Below, in pieces: positions 33,430 through 43,494 of a DNA stretch of 64,000 bases. The notes beneath the pieces were generated by a model. That model had not been told where the DNA came from, did no database searches, and saw only the letters and a program-made list of their open reading frames with translations. Both the position numbers and the translations under genes were made by a program. Within the stretch, counting starts at the first letter, position 1; each line of letters opens with the position of its first letter. The stretch comes from Salipiger bermudensis (GTDB lineage Bacteria > Pseudomonadota > Alphaproteobacteria > Rhodobacterales > Rhodobacteraceae): contig NZ_JAIUZY010000001.1 in assembly GCF_020171625.1 (NCBI RefSeq), forward strand, positions 665,267 through 729,266. The letters run 5' to 3'.

Positions 33430-34596
33430 TCAGGCGGCCGGCATCCGGCGCTCGACAATCTCCGCCCACCAGGAGCAGCCCGCCGGGATCACCTCGTCGT
33501 TGAAATTGTATTCCGGGTTGTGAACATCGGCGCTGTCACCATTGCCCACGAGGATATAGGCGCCGGGGCGCTCCTCGAGCATGTAGGCGAAATCCTCGCC
33601 GCCCATGGTGATCGGCGCCTCGCGGTCGCAGGCGCCCGAGACCGCCTCGGCCACGTCGGCGGCAAATTCCGTCTGTGCCTCGCTGTTGACCATCGCCGGG
33701 TAGCCCGGAAGCCACTTGATCTCGGCCTCGCAGCCAAAGGCCGTCGCGGTGGCGGAGACCAGCGCCTTGAACCGCTCTTCGCCGAGCGCACGGTTGGTTT
33801 TCGACATGGTGCGCATGGTGCCGCGGAACATCACCGACGCCGGAATCACGTTGAACGCCTTCGACGAGCTCTCGATGCCGGTGACCGAGATCACCATCTG
33901 GTCGTCGGGATCGGAGTTGCGGCTGACGATGCTCTGCAGCGCGGTGACGATGTGCGACGCGGTCACCAGCGGGTCGATGGCCTGATGCGGCTTGGCGCCG
34001 TGGCCGCCCTTGCCTTTGACGTTGACCTCGAACTGGTCGGTGGCGGCGAAGAACGCGCCCGGACGAATGCCGAAGCTGCCCGCGGGCATCCCCGGCCAGT
34101 TGTGCATCCCATAGACCTCCTGGATGTTCCAGCGCGCCATCATGCCGTCTTCGCACATCTCTCGACCGCCGCCGCCGCCCTCTTCCGCGGGTTGAAAGAT
34201 CACCACAACAGTGCCGTCGAAGTTACGGGTTTCGCTCAGATATTGCGCCGCCCCCAGCAGCATCGCGGTGTGGCCGTCATGCCCACAGGCGTGCATGGCG
34301 CCGGGCGTCTTGGAGGCATAGTCGAGCCCGGTCACCTCGTGGATCGGCAGCGCGTCCATGTCGGCACGCAGGCCGATAACCTTGCCCGAGCTGTCACTCT
34401 TGCCCTTGATGATGCCCACCACGCCAGTGCGGCCGATGCCCTCGACGACCTCGTCGCAGCCGAACGCGCGCAGCTTCTCGGCCACGATGCCCGAGGTGCG
34501 GTGGGTGTCGAACAGGATCTCGGGGTGCTCGTGCAGGTCACGGCGCCAGGCGGTGATGTCCTGATGCAGTTCGGCAAAGCGGTTCTTGACGGGCAT
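33430..34596 (-). CDS. M20 family amidohydrolase (hippurate hydrolase-like)
   Basis: Zinc hydrolase of 388 aa that removes acyl groups from N-acyl amino acids. Metal ligands: HACGHDGHT near residue 95-103, the EEGG segment in FQPAEEGGGGG, and a late His. The dimerisation lid (SFGIRPGAFFAATDQF onward) is present. It belongs to the HipO/AbgB group. It is the most downstream member of a leftward block with an FAD oxidase, ArgE and an aldolase, so a role in amino-acid-derivative catabolism is likely. The start at 34596 (MPVKNRF) is chosen because upstream sequence is not family-like. Confidence 0.88.
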   Translation of the reverse strand: MPVKNRFAELHQDITAWRRDLHEHPEILFDTHRTSGIVAEKLRAFGCDEVVEGIGRTGVVGIIKGKSDSSGKVIGLRADMDALPIHEVTGLDYASKTPGAMHACGHDGHTAMLLGAAQYLSETRNFDGTVVVIFQPAEEGGGGGREMCEDGMMARWNIQEVYGMHNWPGMPAGSFGIRPGAFFAATDQFEVNVKGKGGHGAKPHQAIDPLVTASHIVTALQSIVSRNSDPDDQMVISVTGIESSSKAFNVIPASVMFRGTMRTMSKTNRALGEERFKALVSATATAFGCEAEIKWLPGYPAMVNSEAQTEFAADVAEAVSGACDREAPITMGGEDFAYMLEERPGAYILVGNGDSADVHNPEYNFNDEVIPAGCSWWAEIVERRMPAA

Positions 34597-34804
34597 TCTT
34601 GGGAAGCTCCCTGTTATTTGATCATTTTCCAAGACCCTGCCACCACGCGGCGTGCCCTGCAAGCGGGCTGCGGCAGAGGGGCGGAGCCTCGGGCGGTTCG
34701 GCGTCGAAGACGACGGCTGAATTAAGCGAAACTACCTAATTACGCCAAATGGTTATACAACACTCCTTACGTTCCGCCTGAGGTACATCCGCAGTCCGAC
34801 CTGC

Positions 34805-36154
34805 TCAGAGATTGGGCCCGGTGACCAGTTTCGAGCCGTCCGAGAACCGCGACAGCCGGAAGCGGCCGAGGTCATGGCCGGGGTCGGTGCCCTGCACAAG
34901 CGCCACCGCGATGCGTCCGAAGGCCGGGCCGATGCCGAAGCCGTGGCCGCACATGCCGGTCACCACGGTCAGGCCCGGCAGCGCCGCGCAGCGGTCGACC
35001 ACCGGCACCACGTCGGGCAACACGTCGATCATGCCGGCCCACGCCGCCTGTAGGGGCGCCTCGCCCATCTGCGGGAAATGCTGGCCGAAGCGGGCGCGGC
35101 ACTCGGCCACCTTGGCGGCGTTCGGTTCAGGCGAGAGGATGCGCATCCGCTCGAACGGGGTCTCCTCGTCGTCGGACCAGCGCCGCGGCGTGCCCCACGC
35201 GTCCGGATAGCCCGCCGGCGCGAGGGTCCTGAGCCGGACGTCGAACTCGCCGGAGACCGCCAGAGGCAGGTAGGTCGGGAGCGCGCGAAACGCGTCGGGT
35301 CCGATGAAGAGCTCGGAAAATCCCGCCGGCGCAAGGGTATAGCCGCCATCTGCGCGCGGCCGGAAGGCCAGGTTGTCGTCGACGGCGGCGCTGTTCACGC
35401 CCTGCGGCAGGCGCTCGGTGGCCATCGCGGTCGAGCGCACCGAAAGCTGCGGGATCTTCACCCCGTGGCGACGCAGGAAGAGCGAGGACCATGCGCCGCC
35501 CGCCAGCACCACACGGTCGCAGCGGATGCGGCCGGTTTCGGTGACGACGCCAGCCACCTCGCCGCCCTGCAGGTCGAGGCCGCGCACTGCGCAGCGCTCG
35601 CGGATCACCGCGCCGCTCGCCACGGCGAGCCGCGCCAGCTCCGGCACCGCGACCCACGGCTCGCCCTTCATGTCGGTCGGCGTGTGAAGCGCTCCCACCC
35701 ACGGGCTGTCCTCGGCGCCCAAGAGCGCCTTGGTGGCCGCCGCGTCGAGCAGTTCCGAGGACACGCCAAGCGGTCTGGCCTCGTCGAGCCAACCGGCGAA
35801 TCCCTTCATGTCTTTCTCGGAGCGCGCAAGGTAGCTGACACCGACCGTCCGCACCCCCAGCTTGCCGCCGCATTCCTGATCCAGCCCCCGCCAGAGACGT
35901 TGTGCCTCGAGGGCGATCGGAATCTCGGCCAGATCGCGGCCCTGCACCCGGATCCAGCCCCAGTTGCGCGAGCTCTGTTCGGCCGCAACGCGGCCCTTTT
36001 CGAGCAGTACGACCGACAGCCCGGCACGGGCCGCATACAATGCTGTCGACACGCCGATGACCCCGCCGCCGATCACCACCAGATCGCAGGCGTCGGGCAG
36101 CGGGCCGTCATGCTCGACCGGGCCCTCATCGCGGAACGGAAACACCGCGCTCAT
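34805..36154 (-). CDS. FAD-dependent amino-acid/amine oxidase (DAO family)
   Basis: This 449-aa flavoprotein has the Rossmann dinucleotide motif DLVVIGGGVIGVSTALYAARAG near residue 24-45 and the late GMCGHGFGIGPAFGRI segment that contacts FAD. The DAO family oxidises amino acids, amines or opines. It overlaps argE by ATGA, so the two are made together. No transmembrane segment. The substrate is probably an N-substituted amino acid given the neighbouring ArgE and M20 hydrolase, but this is inference. Confidence 0.85.
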   Translation of the reverse strand: MSAVFPFRDEGPVEHDGPLPDACDLVVIGGGVIGVSTALYAARAGLSVVLLEKGRVAAEQSSRNWGWIRVQGRDLAEIPIALEAQRLWRGLDQECGGKLGVRTVGVSYLARSEKDMKGFAGWLDEARPLGVSSELLDAAATKALLGAEDSPWVGALHTPTDMKGEPWVAVPELARLAVASGAVIRERCAVRGLDLQGGEVAGVVTETGRIRCDRVVLAGGAWSSLFLRRHGVKIPQLSVRSTAMATERLPQGVNSAAVDDNLAFRPRADGGYTLAPAGFSELFIGPDAFRALPTYLPLAVSGEFDVRLRTLAPAGYPDAWGTPRRWSDDEETPFERMRILSPEPNAAKVAECRARFGQHFPQMGEAPLQAAWAGMIDVLPDVVPVVDRCAALPGLTVVTGMCGHGFGIGPAFGRIAVALVQGTDPGHDLGRFRLSRFSDGSKLVTGPNL

Positions 36155-37317
36155 GCCAGCCGCTCCAGCAGACGCTCCATGAAGGCCTGCCCCGCGTCGA
36201 GCTGGGCGATCTCGATATACTCGTCGGGCTTGTGGGCGATGGCGATGTCCGAGGGGCCGCAGACCACGGCATCATAGCCCGCCGCCTGAAAGTGGCTGGC
36301 CTCGGTGCCGTAGCTGACCTGCATGACACCGTTGTCGCCGGTCACCTGCCGCACCAGTTCCTCGGCGCTGTTGCTCTCGACGGGCACCAGCGGCGGCAGT
36401 TCGAAGAGCGTTTCGACCTCGATCCGCGCCTCGGGGCAGACGGCCTGCATCTGCGCCTCGATCTCGGCCACCTTATCCATCATCCGCCGCTCCCAGTGCT
36501 TGGGGTCTTCGCCCGGCACCACACGGAAGCCGAAGCCGAACGCGCAATCCTTGGCGGTGATGTTGTGCGCCGTGCCGCCCTGGATCTGGCCGACATGCAG
36601 GTTGGTGTAGGGCGGCTCGAACAGGGCCGCGATCTTGCCGGGGGTGGCAGCGGCGTTCTCGGCGTTCACCTCGTTGGCCCAGGCGATCAGCTTGGCGCCA
36701 TACATGATTGCCGACACGCCTGTATGCAAAATCGAGCTGTGCACCTCGACGCCATGCACGTGCACCCAGTAGGTCATCCCGCCCTTGTGGCCGGTGACCG
36801 CCTTCATCCCCGTCGGCTCACCGACGATCACCGAGGCGGCCTTGGGCAGCGCCGCACGCATCGCCTCGGCCACATCCTTGCCGCCCATGCAGCCGATCTC
36901 CTCGTCATAGCTCAGGGCGATCTGCAGCGGCGTCGTGACCCCGCGATGCTTTGCCTCGACCATGGCCCAGATCGCCAGCGCGTCGAAGCCCTTCATGTCG
37001 GTCGAGCCGCGCCCGTAAAGCTTGCCCTCGCGCTCGGTGAGCACCCACGGGTCCGAGGTCCACGCCTGCCCGTCCACCGGCACCACGTCGGTATGGCCCG
37101 AGAGGATCACGCCGCCCTCCACCTCGGGGCCCACATGGGCGAAAAGCGCCGCCTTGAGGTCCGGCTCGGCAGGTTTGGCGTGGCGGTGGCTGTCGATGCC
37201 GTGACTGGCAAGGTAGTCCGCCACCCAGTCGATCAGCGGCAGATTGGTGTCGCGGCTGACGGTGGGAAAGCTCACCAGCGTCTCGAGGATCTCGCGGGGC
37301 GAAAGACGGGTCGGCAT
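36151..37317 (-). CDS. argE: Acetylornithine deacetylase (ArgE-type)
   Basis: Zinc-dependent M20 peptidase of 388 aa. Metal ligands: His in SGHTDVVPVD (near 74), Asp in YGRGSTDMKGFD and Glu in SYDEEIGC. The lid domain carries HGVEVHSSILHTGV. It hydrolyses N-acetylornithine to ornithine or a related N-acyl amino acid. Catabolic clusters often carry such a copy, so the gene may act outside arginine synthesis. The start at 37317 is the family N-terminus. It overlaps the FAD oxidase gene. Confidence 0.88.
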   Translation of the reverse strand: MPTRLSPREILETLVSFPTVSRDTNLPLIDWVADYLASHGIDSHRHAKPAEPDLKAALFAHVGPEVEGGVILSGHTDVVPVDGQAWTSDPWVLTEREGKLYGRGSTDMKGFDALAIWAMVEAKHRGVTTPLQIALSYDEEIGCMGGKDVAEAMRAALPKAASVIVGEPTGMKAVTGHKGGMTYWVHVHGVEVHSSILHTGVSAIMYGAKLIAWANEVNAENAAATPGKIAALFEPPYTNLHVGQIQGGTAHNITAKDCAFGFGFRVVPGEDPKHWERRMMDKVAEIEAQMQAVCPEARIEVETLFELPPLVPVESNSAEELVRQVTGDNGVMQVSYGTEASHFQAAGYDAVVCGPSDIAIAHKPDEYIEIAQLDAGQAFMERLLERLA

Positions 37318-37531
37318 CGGGACTCCTTCGTTTGTCTGCAAATGGCCTACGCTGACCGGGAGGCCCGGGCAAGTGGGACGCGGGCGAGGCCAGACCCGCC
37401 GCGGGCGCCCTGCCCGCTTTCACGGCGCTCGAGGCGGCGCGAGGCCGAACATCCCGGGAGAAACGCCCGGGGCCGGACGCATCCGCCCGTAACGGACGGG
37501 TGCGGCCAGCCCACACCACCGCGTGCCGAGG

Positions 37532-38326
37532 TCAGTGCCGGTACTGCGGCTCTTCGGCGTCGAGCTGACGGCGGATCGAAGCGAGGTGGAGGCGCGCGGA
37601 GTCCTCGTCGCCCTCGCGCATCTGCTCGTAGGCGGCCTGCGCCACGTCATGCGGCACCGGCAGCACCTTGCGGCCCGTGGACATCGCCAGCGTCTGCACC
37701 TCGGCGGCGCGTTCGAGGTAATAGAGATCGTCCCACGCCTCGGCGATGCTCGGGGCGAGAACCATGACGCCGTGATGCTTCATGAAGACGATATCGGCAT
37801 CGCCCACGGCAGCCGCGATGCGCGCGCCTTCGGCACTGTCGAGCGCGAGGCCGTTGTAATTCTCGTCCACCGCGGTCCGACCATAGAACTTGAGCGCGGT
37901 CTGCCCGGCCCAGATCAGCGGGTCGCCCTCGGTCATCGACAGCGCCGTGGCGTAGGGCATGTGGGTGTGGAAAGCGACCTTGGCGCGCGGCAGGCGGCGG
38001 TGCATCTCGGCATGGATGTAGAAGGCGGTGGCCTCGGGCTCGCCCGCGCCCTCGACCACGTTGCCCTCGAAATCGCAGATCAGCAGCGACGAGGCGGTGA
38101 TCTCGCGGAAGGCAAAGCCGTAGGGGTTCACGAGGAACAGGTCGTCATGCCCCGGCACCACGGCGGAGAAGTGGTTGCAGATGCCTTCCTCGAAACCGTA
38201 GCGCGCCGCCATGCGGAAACAGGCGGCAAGATCCTCGCGCGCCGTGCGGATCGCGTCGGTGGCGAGGTCGGGCCGGTTGCTGAGCGCGGGGGCGGCGCGG
38301 GGCGCGGTGCCGAGGCTGTGGGCCAT
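37532..38326 (-). CDS. Class II aldolase/adducin-family protein
   Basis: This 264-aa protein of the class II aldolase fold has CNHFSAVVPG (zinc-related), VAFHTHMPYATAL with the HxH metal ligands and FMKHHGVMVLA with the third His. Members are fuculose-phosphate aldolases or decarboxylating enzymes, and several act on unphosphorylated compounds in catabolic clusters. The preceding 80 bp separate it from the ABC ATPase. The precise substrate is unknown. Confidence 0.85.
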   Translation of the reverse strand: MAHSLGTAPRAAPALSNRPDLATDAIRTAREDLAACFRMAARYGFEEGICNHFSAVVPGHDDLFLVNPYGFAFREITASSLLICDFEGNVVEGAGEPEATAFYIHAEMHRRLPRAKVAFHTHMPYATALSMTEGDPLIWAGQTALKFYGRTAVDENYNGLALDSAEGARIAAAVGDADIVFMKHHGVMVLAPSIAEAWDDLYYLERAAEVQTLAMSTGRKVLPVPHDVAQAAYEQMREGDEDSARLHLASIRRQLDAEEPQYRH

Positions 38327-38405
38327 GGATCGTCCTGTCAGTTCAGTGTGCCGTCGCGCCGGACCACGGGCCCCGCTGCCGCGAGGCCGCGCCGGCGCGA
38401 CCGGG

Positions 38406-40226
38406 TCAGTAGCCGCTGTCGGAGGTGAGCACGAGGTGCCCGGGCGACACCTCGCGATAGGTGTTGGGCTCGGGCTCGTAGCCGACCGGGTGGATGGGCG
38501 ACGGGATCGGCTTGAAATTGAGGTCCTTCTCGGACTTGCGCCGGTGCGGATCGGCCACCGGGACCGCCTTCATCAGGGCCTGCGTGTAGGGGTGCTGCGG
38601 GTTCTCGAACACCGCCGCGCGCGGCCCGATCTCGACGATGCGGCCAAGATACATGACCCCGACATTGTGACTCACGCGCTCGACCACCGCCATGTCGTGG
38701 CTGATGAAGAGATAGGACAGGCCCAGCTCGGCCTGCAGCTCCATCATCAGGTTGACCACCTGCGCCTGCACCGAGACGTCGAGCGCCGAGACCGCCTCGT
38801 CGGCGACGATGAGCTTGGGGTTGAGCGCCAAGGCGCGGGCGATGGCGATGCGCTGCCGCTGGCCCCCCGAAAGCTCGTGCGGGTAGCGGCGCATGAAGCT
38901 GCGCGGCAGCTCGACGCGATCGAACAGCATCTCGACGCGATCCATGATCTCGGCGCCGGCGTGGCTACCAAAGTTGCGCATCGGCTCGGCGACCTGCTCG
39001 GCCAGCTGCATCTGCGGGTTCAGAGAGGCGAAGGGATCCTGAAAGATCATCTGCATCTGGCGGCGCTCGTCGCGCAGCTTGTTGGGGCCGAGCCCCATCA
39101 CATCGACCCCGTCGAGCGAGATCCGACCGCGCAGCGGCTCGACCAGTCGCAGGATCGAGCGCCCCGCCGTCGACTTGCCGCAGCCCGATTCGCCCACGAG
39201 GCTGAGCGTCTGCCCCTTGTTCAGGGTGAAGCTAAGGTCCTCGACTGCATGTACATTTGCCACAGTCCGGCGGAAAAACCCGCCCTTCACCGCGAACCGC
39301 GTCGTGAGGTTTTCAACCTTGAGAAGAGGCTGATCGGTGCCGGCGATGGGTTTGATCTCGTCCTGTTCGTGGCCGAGCAGTTTCATCGGCTCGGGCAGCG
39401 GCTTGCCCGTCATCTCGCCCAGCTTCGGCACGGCGGCGAGCAGCGCCTTGGTATAGGGGTGCTGCGGGGTCTCGAAGATCTCTTCGACGGTGCCTTCCTC
39501 GACCTTCCTGCCGCGGAACATCACCACCACGCGGTCAGCCATCTGCGCGACTACCGCCATGTCGTGGGTGATGAACATCACCGCGGTGCCGGTTTCGCGC
39601 TTTAGCCGGTCCATAAGGGCAAGAATCTCGGCCTGGATGGTCACGTCGAGCGCGGTGGTGGGCTCGTCCGCGATCAGCAGGCGCGGCTTGCAGGCCAGCG
39701 CCATGGCGATCACCACGCGCTGACGCATCCCCCCCGAAAGCTCGTGCGGATACTGCTTGAGCCGGCGTTCCGGCTCGGGGATGCGCACCTGCTGCATCAG
39801 CTCGAGCGCCCGCGCCTGCGCCTGTTCCTTGTTCATGTCGCGGTGAACGCGCAGCCCTTCGGTGAGCTGGCGCTCGATGGTGAAGACCGGGTTCAGCGCG
39901 GTCATCGGCTCCTGGAAGATCATGCCGATCTCGTTGCCGCGGATGTCGCGCATCAGATCCTGATCGGCCGCGGCCAAATCGAGCTCGCCCCCGTCCTTGC
40001 GATCAAAAATTAGGCGACCGTTGGCAATTTCGCCGCCACCAAACTCGATCAGACGCATCAAAGAGAGCGACGAAACCGATTTTCCCGAGCCCGACTCGCC
40101 GACGATGCAGACGGTTTCGCCCGGTCCGATGTCGAAACTCACGTCCTCGACGCCCGCAACAGTGCCGTCTTTTGTCTCAAATTCGACCCGAAGTTTCTCG
40201 ATCCGGGCGATGGCGTTGTCGAGCAT
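38406..40226 (-). CDS. Dipeptide/oligopeptide ABC ATPase, two domains fused (DppDF/GsiA-like)
   Basis: This 606-aa protein has two ATPase domains. The first has Walker [10 protein letters not shown], signature LSGGMRQRV and Walker [14 protein letters not shown]. The second has [24 protein letters not shown] and [13 protein letters not shown]. Each domain ends with the oligopeptide C-terminal extension ([13 protein letters not shown] and [13 protein letters not shown]). It powers the permeases encoded divergently at 42457-44491, with the binding protein at 40472. The system takes up peptides or similar compounds for the nearby hydrolases. The second-half Walker B has A in place of P (ADEAVSALD), as is common. 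Confidence 0.9.
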   Translation of the reverse strand: MLDNAIARIEKLRVEFETKDGTVAGVEDVSFDIGPGETVCIVGESGSGKSVSSLSLMRLIEFGGGEIANGRLIFDRKDGGELDLAAADQDLMRDIRGNEIGMIFQEPMTALNPVFTIERQLTEGLRVHRDMNKEQAQARALELMQQVRIPEPERRLKQYPHELSGGMRQRVVIAMALACKPRLLIADEPTTALDVTIQAEILALMDRLKRETGTAVMFITHDMAVVAQMADRVVVMFRGRKVEEGTVEEIFETPQHPYTKALLAAVPKLGEMTGKPLPEPMKLLGHEQDEIKPIAGTDQPLLKVENLTTRFAVKGGFFRRTVANVHAVEDLSFTLNKGQTLSLVGESGCGKSTAGRSILRLVEPLRGRISLDGVDVMGLGPNKLRDERRQMQMIFQDPFASLNPQMQLAEQVAEPMRNFGSHAGAEIMDRVEMLFDRVELPRSFMRRYPHELSGGQRQRIAIARALALNPKLIVADEAVSALDVSVQAQVVNLMMELQAELGLSYLFISHDMAVVERVSHNVGVMYLGRIVEIGPRAAVFENPQHPYTQALMKAVPVADPHRRKSEKDLNFKPIPSPIHPVGYEPEPNTYREVSPGHLVLTSDSGY

Positions 40227-40434
40227 CCAAATTCTCCTGAGATGGCGGATGCCAAAGCTAAGGGCAGGTTTTGGACGGTGTCAAACCCTGCGCACAGGTT
40301 CCGCCAAGGCAGTGCTTGCATTTTTGCGTCGTTCTGTTTTCGATACCGGGCATGATCGGGATGGACGCGACCTCCAGCGACCGGCGACGGACGTTGGTGT
40401 CGAAACGGACTCCGCTTTCAGAAAAAACCAAAAA

Positions 40435-40452
40435 GCCGGCCAAAGCGCCGGC
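40435..40452 (+). promoter_or_regulatory. Hairpin in the leader of the binding-protein gene
   Basis: GCCGGC (40435-40440) and GCCGGC (40447-40452) pair over CAAAGC, just upstream of the GAGGAG ribosome binding site and 20 bp before the start codon. It is short and could tune translation or mRNA stability, without a known regulator. Confidence 0.35.
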
Positions 40453-40471
40453 GTCCAACGAGGAGAAGACA

Positions 40472-42178
40472 ATGACGCTCAAGACCCTATTGCTAGGGGC
40501 TGTCGCCACCGGTGCGCTTGCCCCCGCAGCCTTCGCCGAGCGCGGCGAGGACGGTCACGTCAACATCATCTATTGGCAGGCGCCGTCGATCATGACGCCC
40601 TACCTGTCGAGCGGCACCAAGGACATCGAAGCCTCGTCGCTCGTGCTCGAGCCGCTGGGCCGCTACACCGAAACCGGCGAGCTGGTGCCCTACCTTGCCG
40701 AAGAGATCCCCACCGTCGAGAACGGCGGCGTTTCCGAGGATCTCAAGTCGATCACCTGGAAGCTGAAGGAAGGCCTGGTGTGGTCCGACGGCACCCCGGT
40801 GACCTCGGCCGACGTGAAGTTCACCGCCGATTACTGCATGGATCCCGAAGGCGGCTGCGCGCAGCTTGCCAAGTTCGACCATATCTCCTCGATCGACACC
40901 CCCGACGATCTGACCGTCGTGGTGAACTTCGACGAGCCGATGCCGAACCCCTACGGCCCCTTCATGGGTGGCCAGTCCCCGATCCTGCAGAAGGCGCAGT
41001 TCGAGAACTGCACCGGCGCTGCCGCGTCGACCTGCACCGAGGCCAACTTCAACCCGATCGGCACCGGCCCCTTCGTGGTCGACGAGTTCAAGCCGAACGA
41101 CGTGATCTCGCTCTCGGCCAACCCCAACTACCGTGACCCGGCAAAGCCCGCCTTCGCGACCGCGACGCTGAAAGGCGGCGGCGACGCAGAGGCGGCCGCA
41201 CGCGCCGTCCTGCAGACCGGCGAGTACGACTACGCCTGGAACCTGCAGCTTGCCCCCGACGTCCTCGCCTCGATGGCCGAAGGCGGTCAGGGCACCCCGG
41301 TCTCGGCCTTCGGCACCCTTGTCGAGCGCCTCGAGATGAACATGACCGATCCGTCGCCGGACCTGCCGGAAGGCGAGCGCTCGACCGTCGCGCATCCGCA
41401 CCCGATCCTGTCCGACTTCAACGTGCGCAAGGCGCTGTCGATGGCCATCGACCGTAACCTGCTGACCGAGATCGGCTATGGTCAGGCCGGCCGCGCGACC
41501 TGCAACCTCGTGCCCGCGCCCGAGCTTTACGCCTCGGACAACACCGAGTGCCTGACGCAGGACCTCGAAGGCGCCAAGGCGCTGCTCGAGGAAGCCGGCT
41601 GGACCGACAGCGATGGTGACGGCATCCGCGAGAAGGACGGCATGAAGCTGTCGCTGCTCTACCAGTCGTCGACCAACGCCGTGCGTCAGGACTTCCAGGC
41701 CCTGATCAAGGACTGGTGGAACCAGATCGGCGTCGAGACCGAGCTGCGCAACGTCGACTCGTCGGTGTTCTTCGGCGGTGACCCGGGCTCGCCCGACACC
41801 TTCCAGAAGTTCTATGCGGACGTCGAGATGTACGCCAACAACTTCGACGGCACCGACCCGCAGTCCTACCTACAGATGTACCGCTGCGGCAACGAGCCGA
41901 AGCCGTCCTCGCAGTGGCAGGGCGAGAACATCAACCGCTTCTGCAACGAAGAGTACGACGCCCTCCTCGACGAGCTGGCCAAGACCGGCGAGCTGAGCAA
42001 GCGCGGCGAGATCGCCAAGAAGCTCAACGACATCATCACCAAGGAAACGATGACCATCGTTCCCCTGGTCGATCGTGGTCGTGTGTCGGCGCACTCCAAC
42101 ACGCTTGGCGGCGTGGTGCTGAACACCTGGGACAGCGAGCTTTGGAACGCGGCCGACTGGTACCGCATCGACGGCTGA
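40472..42178 (+). CDS. Periplasmic peptide-binding protein (DppA/OppA-type)
   Basis: Substrate-binding protein of the ABC importer, 568 aa, with a Sec signal peptide (MTLKTLLLGAVATGAL onward, likely cut after APAAFA). The SBP_bac_5 pattern includes ITWKLKEGLVWSDGTPVTSADV and FNVRKALSMAIDRNLL. It is first in the plus-strand operon, opposite the ATPase gene, so the two halves of one importer are transcribed divergently from a 245-bp gap. The ligand may be a peptide or an N-acyl amino acid. Confidence 0.9.
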   Translation: MTLKTLLLGAVATGALAPAAFAERGEDGHVNIIYWQAPSIMTPYLSSGTKDIEASSLVLEPLGRYTETGELVPYLAEEIPTVENGGVSEDLKSITWKLKEGLVWSDGTPVTSADVKFTADYCMDPEGGCAQLAKFDHISSIDTPDDLTVVVNFDEPMPNPYGPFMGGQSPILQKAQFENCTGAAASTCTEANFNPIGTGPFVVDEFKPNDVISLSANPNYRDPAKPAFATATLKGGGDAEAAARAVLQTGEYDYAWNLQLAPDVLASMAEGGQGTPVSAFGTLVERLEMNMTDPSPDLPEGERSTVAHPHPILSDFNVRKALSMAIDRNLLTEIGYGQAGRATCNLVPAPELYASDNTECLTQDLEGAKALLEEAGWTDSDGDGIREKDGMKLSLLYQSSTNAVRQDFQALIKDWWNQIGVETELRNVDSSVFFGGDPGSPDTFQKFYADVEMYANNFDGTDPQSYLQMYRCGNEPKPSSQWQGENINRFCNEEYDALLDELAKTGELSKRGEIAKKLNDIITKETMTIVPLVDRGRVSAHSNTLGGVVLNTWDSELWNAADWYRIDG

Positions 42179-42189
42179 TCGTGTGATCC

Positions 42190-42224
42190 GCACGCCCCCG
42201 CCCCGCGCGGGGGCGTGCCCTTTC
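42190..42224 (+). terminator. Intercistronic hairpin between binding protein and permease genes
   Basis: GCACGCCCCCGC (42190-42201) and GCGGGGGCGTGC (42207-42218) form a perfect 12-bp stem followed by CCTTTCT. In such operons this stem usually lowers expression of the downstream permeases or stabilises the upstream mRNA. Read-through must occur because dppB and dppC depend on this transcript unless a new promoter exists in the remaining 230 bp. Confidence 0.65.
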
Positions 42225-42456
42225 TGGAAGGTCTGCTCGTGACCTCACCTCTCGGGAGCCCCGATCTCGGCCTGCGCGGCCGGTTCCCCTTCCCGGCCGC
42301 TGTCGCTACATGGTGCCAGCCGTCGCCGCTGCACGGGCCCAACAACAAAGACACGGAATTCATGACGCATACAGTTCGCATCCATGACCGGTGCCGGACG
42401 CTGCCGCTGCTATCGCAGCGCCGCCGCGCCAGCGCCCCCGCCTGCGAGGTCCGCCC

Positions 42457-43494
42457 ATGCTGACCTATGCGATCCGCCGCCTCGTCCTTTCGGTTCCCAC
42501 GCTGCTGTTCATCAGCTTCGTGATCTTCATGCTGCTGCAGCTCGCGCCGGGGGACCCCATGGCGCAGGTGCCGCTGACGGTGCCGCCCGAGGTCAAGCAG
42601 AAGATGCGCGAGGCGCTCGGCGTCGGAGAGCCCGCGCTGGTGCAATACTGGAAATGGCTGGTGCAGGTGTTCTGGACCGAGCCCAAGGTCTTCATCGACT
42701 GGCTGACCCGCGACAGCTTCCTGCTGGGCTGGCTGCCCGACACCAACCTCTACCAGGGGGAACTGCGGGTGATCTCGTGGCAGACCCGCTCGCCGGTGAT
42801 GGACATCGTGCTGCAGCGCATCCCGCAGACGCTGTGGGTGGTGGGCCTGTCCTACGTGGTGGGCGTGCTGATCGCGCTGCCGATCGGGATCTACTCGGCC
42901 TACCGGCAGTATTCGACCTTCGATCAGGCCGGGACCTTCGTGACCATGGTCGGCTTCTCGATCCCGCCCTTCTTCACCGGCCCGCTGCTGATCGTGATCT
43001 TCTCGGTCTATCTCGGCTGGTTCCCGTCGATCTACGACACCACCCACGTCGTGAACGACTGGGAGAGCTTCAAGTACCAGCTCAGCCAGATGATCATGCC
43101 GGTGATGGTGCTGGCGCTGCAGACCACGGCCCAGCTCAGCCGCTACATGCGCGCCTCGATGCTCGACAACCTCAACCAGGACTACGTGCGCACCGCGCGC
43201 GCGAAGGGCCTGAGCGAAGCGGTCGTCGTAATGGTGCACGTGCTGCGCAACTCGATGATCCCGGTGATCACGGTGATTGCGCTCGGCGTCCCGGCGATCT
43301 TCGGCGGCGCCATCATCACCGAGAACGTGTTCAAGGTGAACGGCATCGGCCAGCTGCTGATCACGGCGCTCTTCGCCAACGACCTTCCCATGGTCATGAC
43401 GCTGACCTTCATCTTCGCGTTCCTGATCGTGATGTTTAACCTGATCGCCGACATCCTCTACGGCCTTCTCGACCCGAGGATCCGCTATGACTGA
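42457..43494 (+). CDS. Dipeptide-type ABC permease (DppB-like)
   Basis: Inner-membrane permease of 345 aa. The first segment is RRLVLSVPTLLFISFVIFML and the family segment GDPMAQ follows. Six spans are predicted. The EAA-type loop lies near ARAKGLSEAVVVMVHVLRN. The start at 42457 (MLTYAIRR) matches the family. It overlaps the DppC-like gene by 8 bp. Confidence 0.92.
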   Translation: MLTYAIRRLVLSVPTLLFISFVIFMLLQLAPGDPMAQVPLTVPPEVKQKMREALGVGEPALVQYWKWLVQVFWTEPKVFIDWLTRDSFLLGWLPDTNLYQGELRVISWQTRSPVMDIVLQRIPQTLWVVGLSYVVGVLIALPIGIYSAYRQYSTFDQAGTFVTMVGFSIPPFFTGPLLIVIFSVYLGWFPSIYDTTHVVNDWESFKYQLSQMIMPVMVLALQTTAQLSRYMRASMLDNLNQDYVRTARAKGLSEAVVVMVHVLRNSMIPVITVIALGVPAIFGGAIITENVFKVNGIGQLLITALFANDLPMVMTLTFIFAFLIVMFNLIADILYGLLDPRIRYD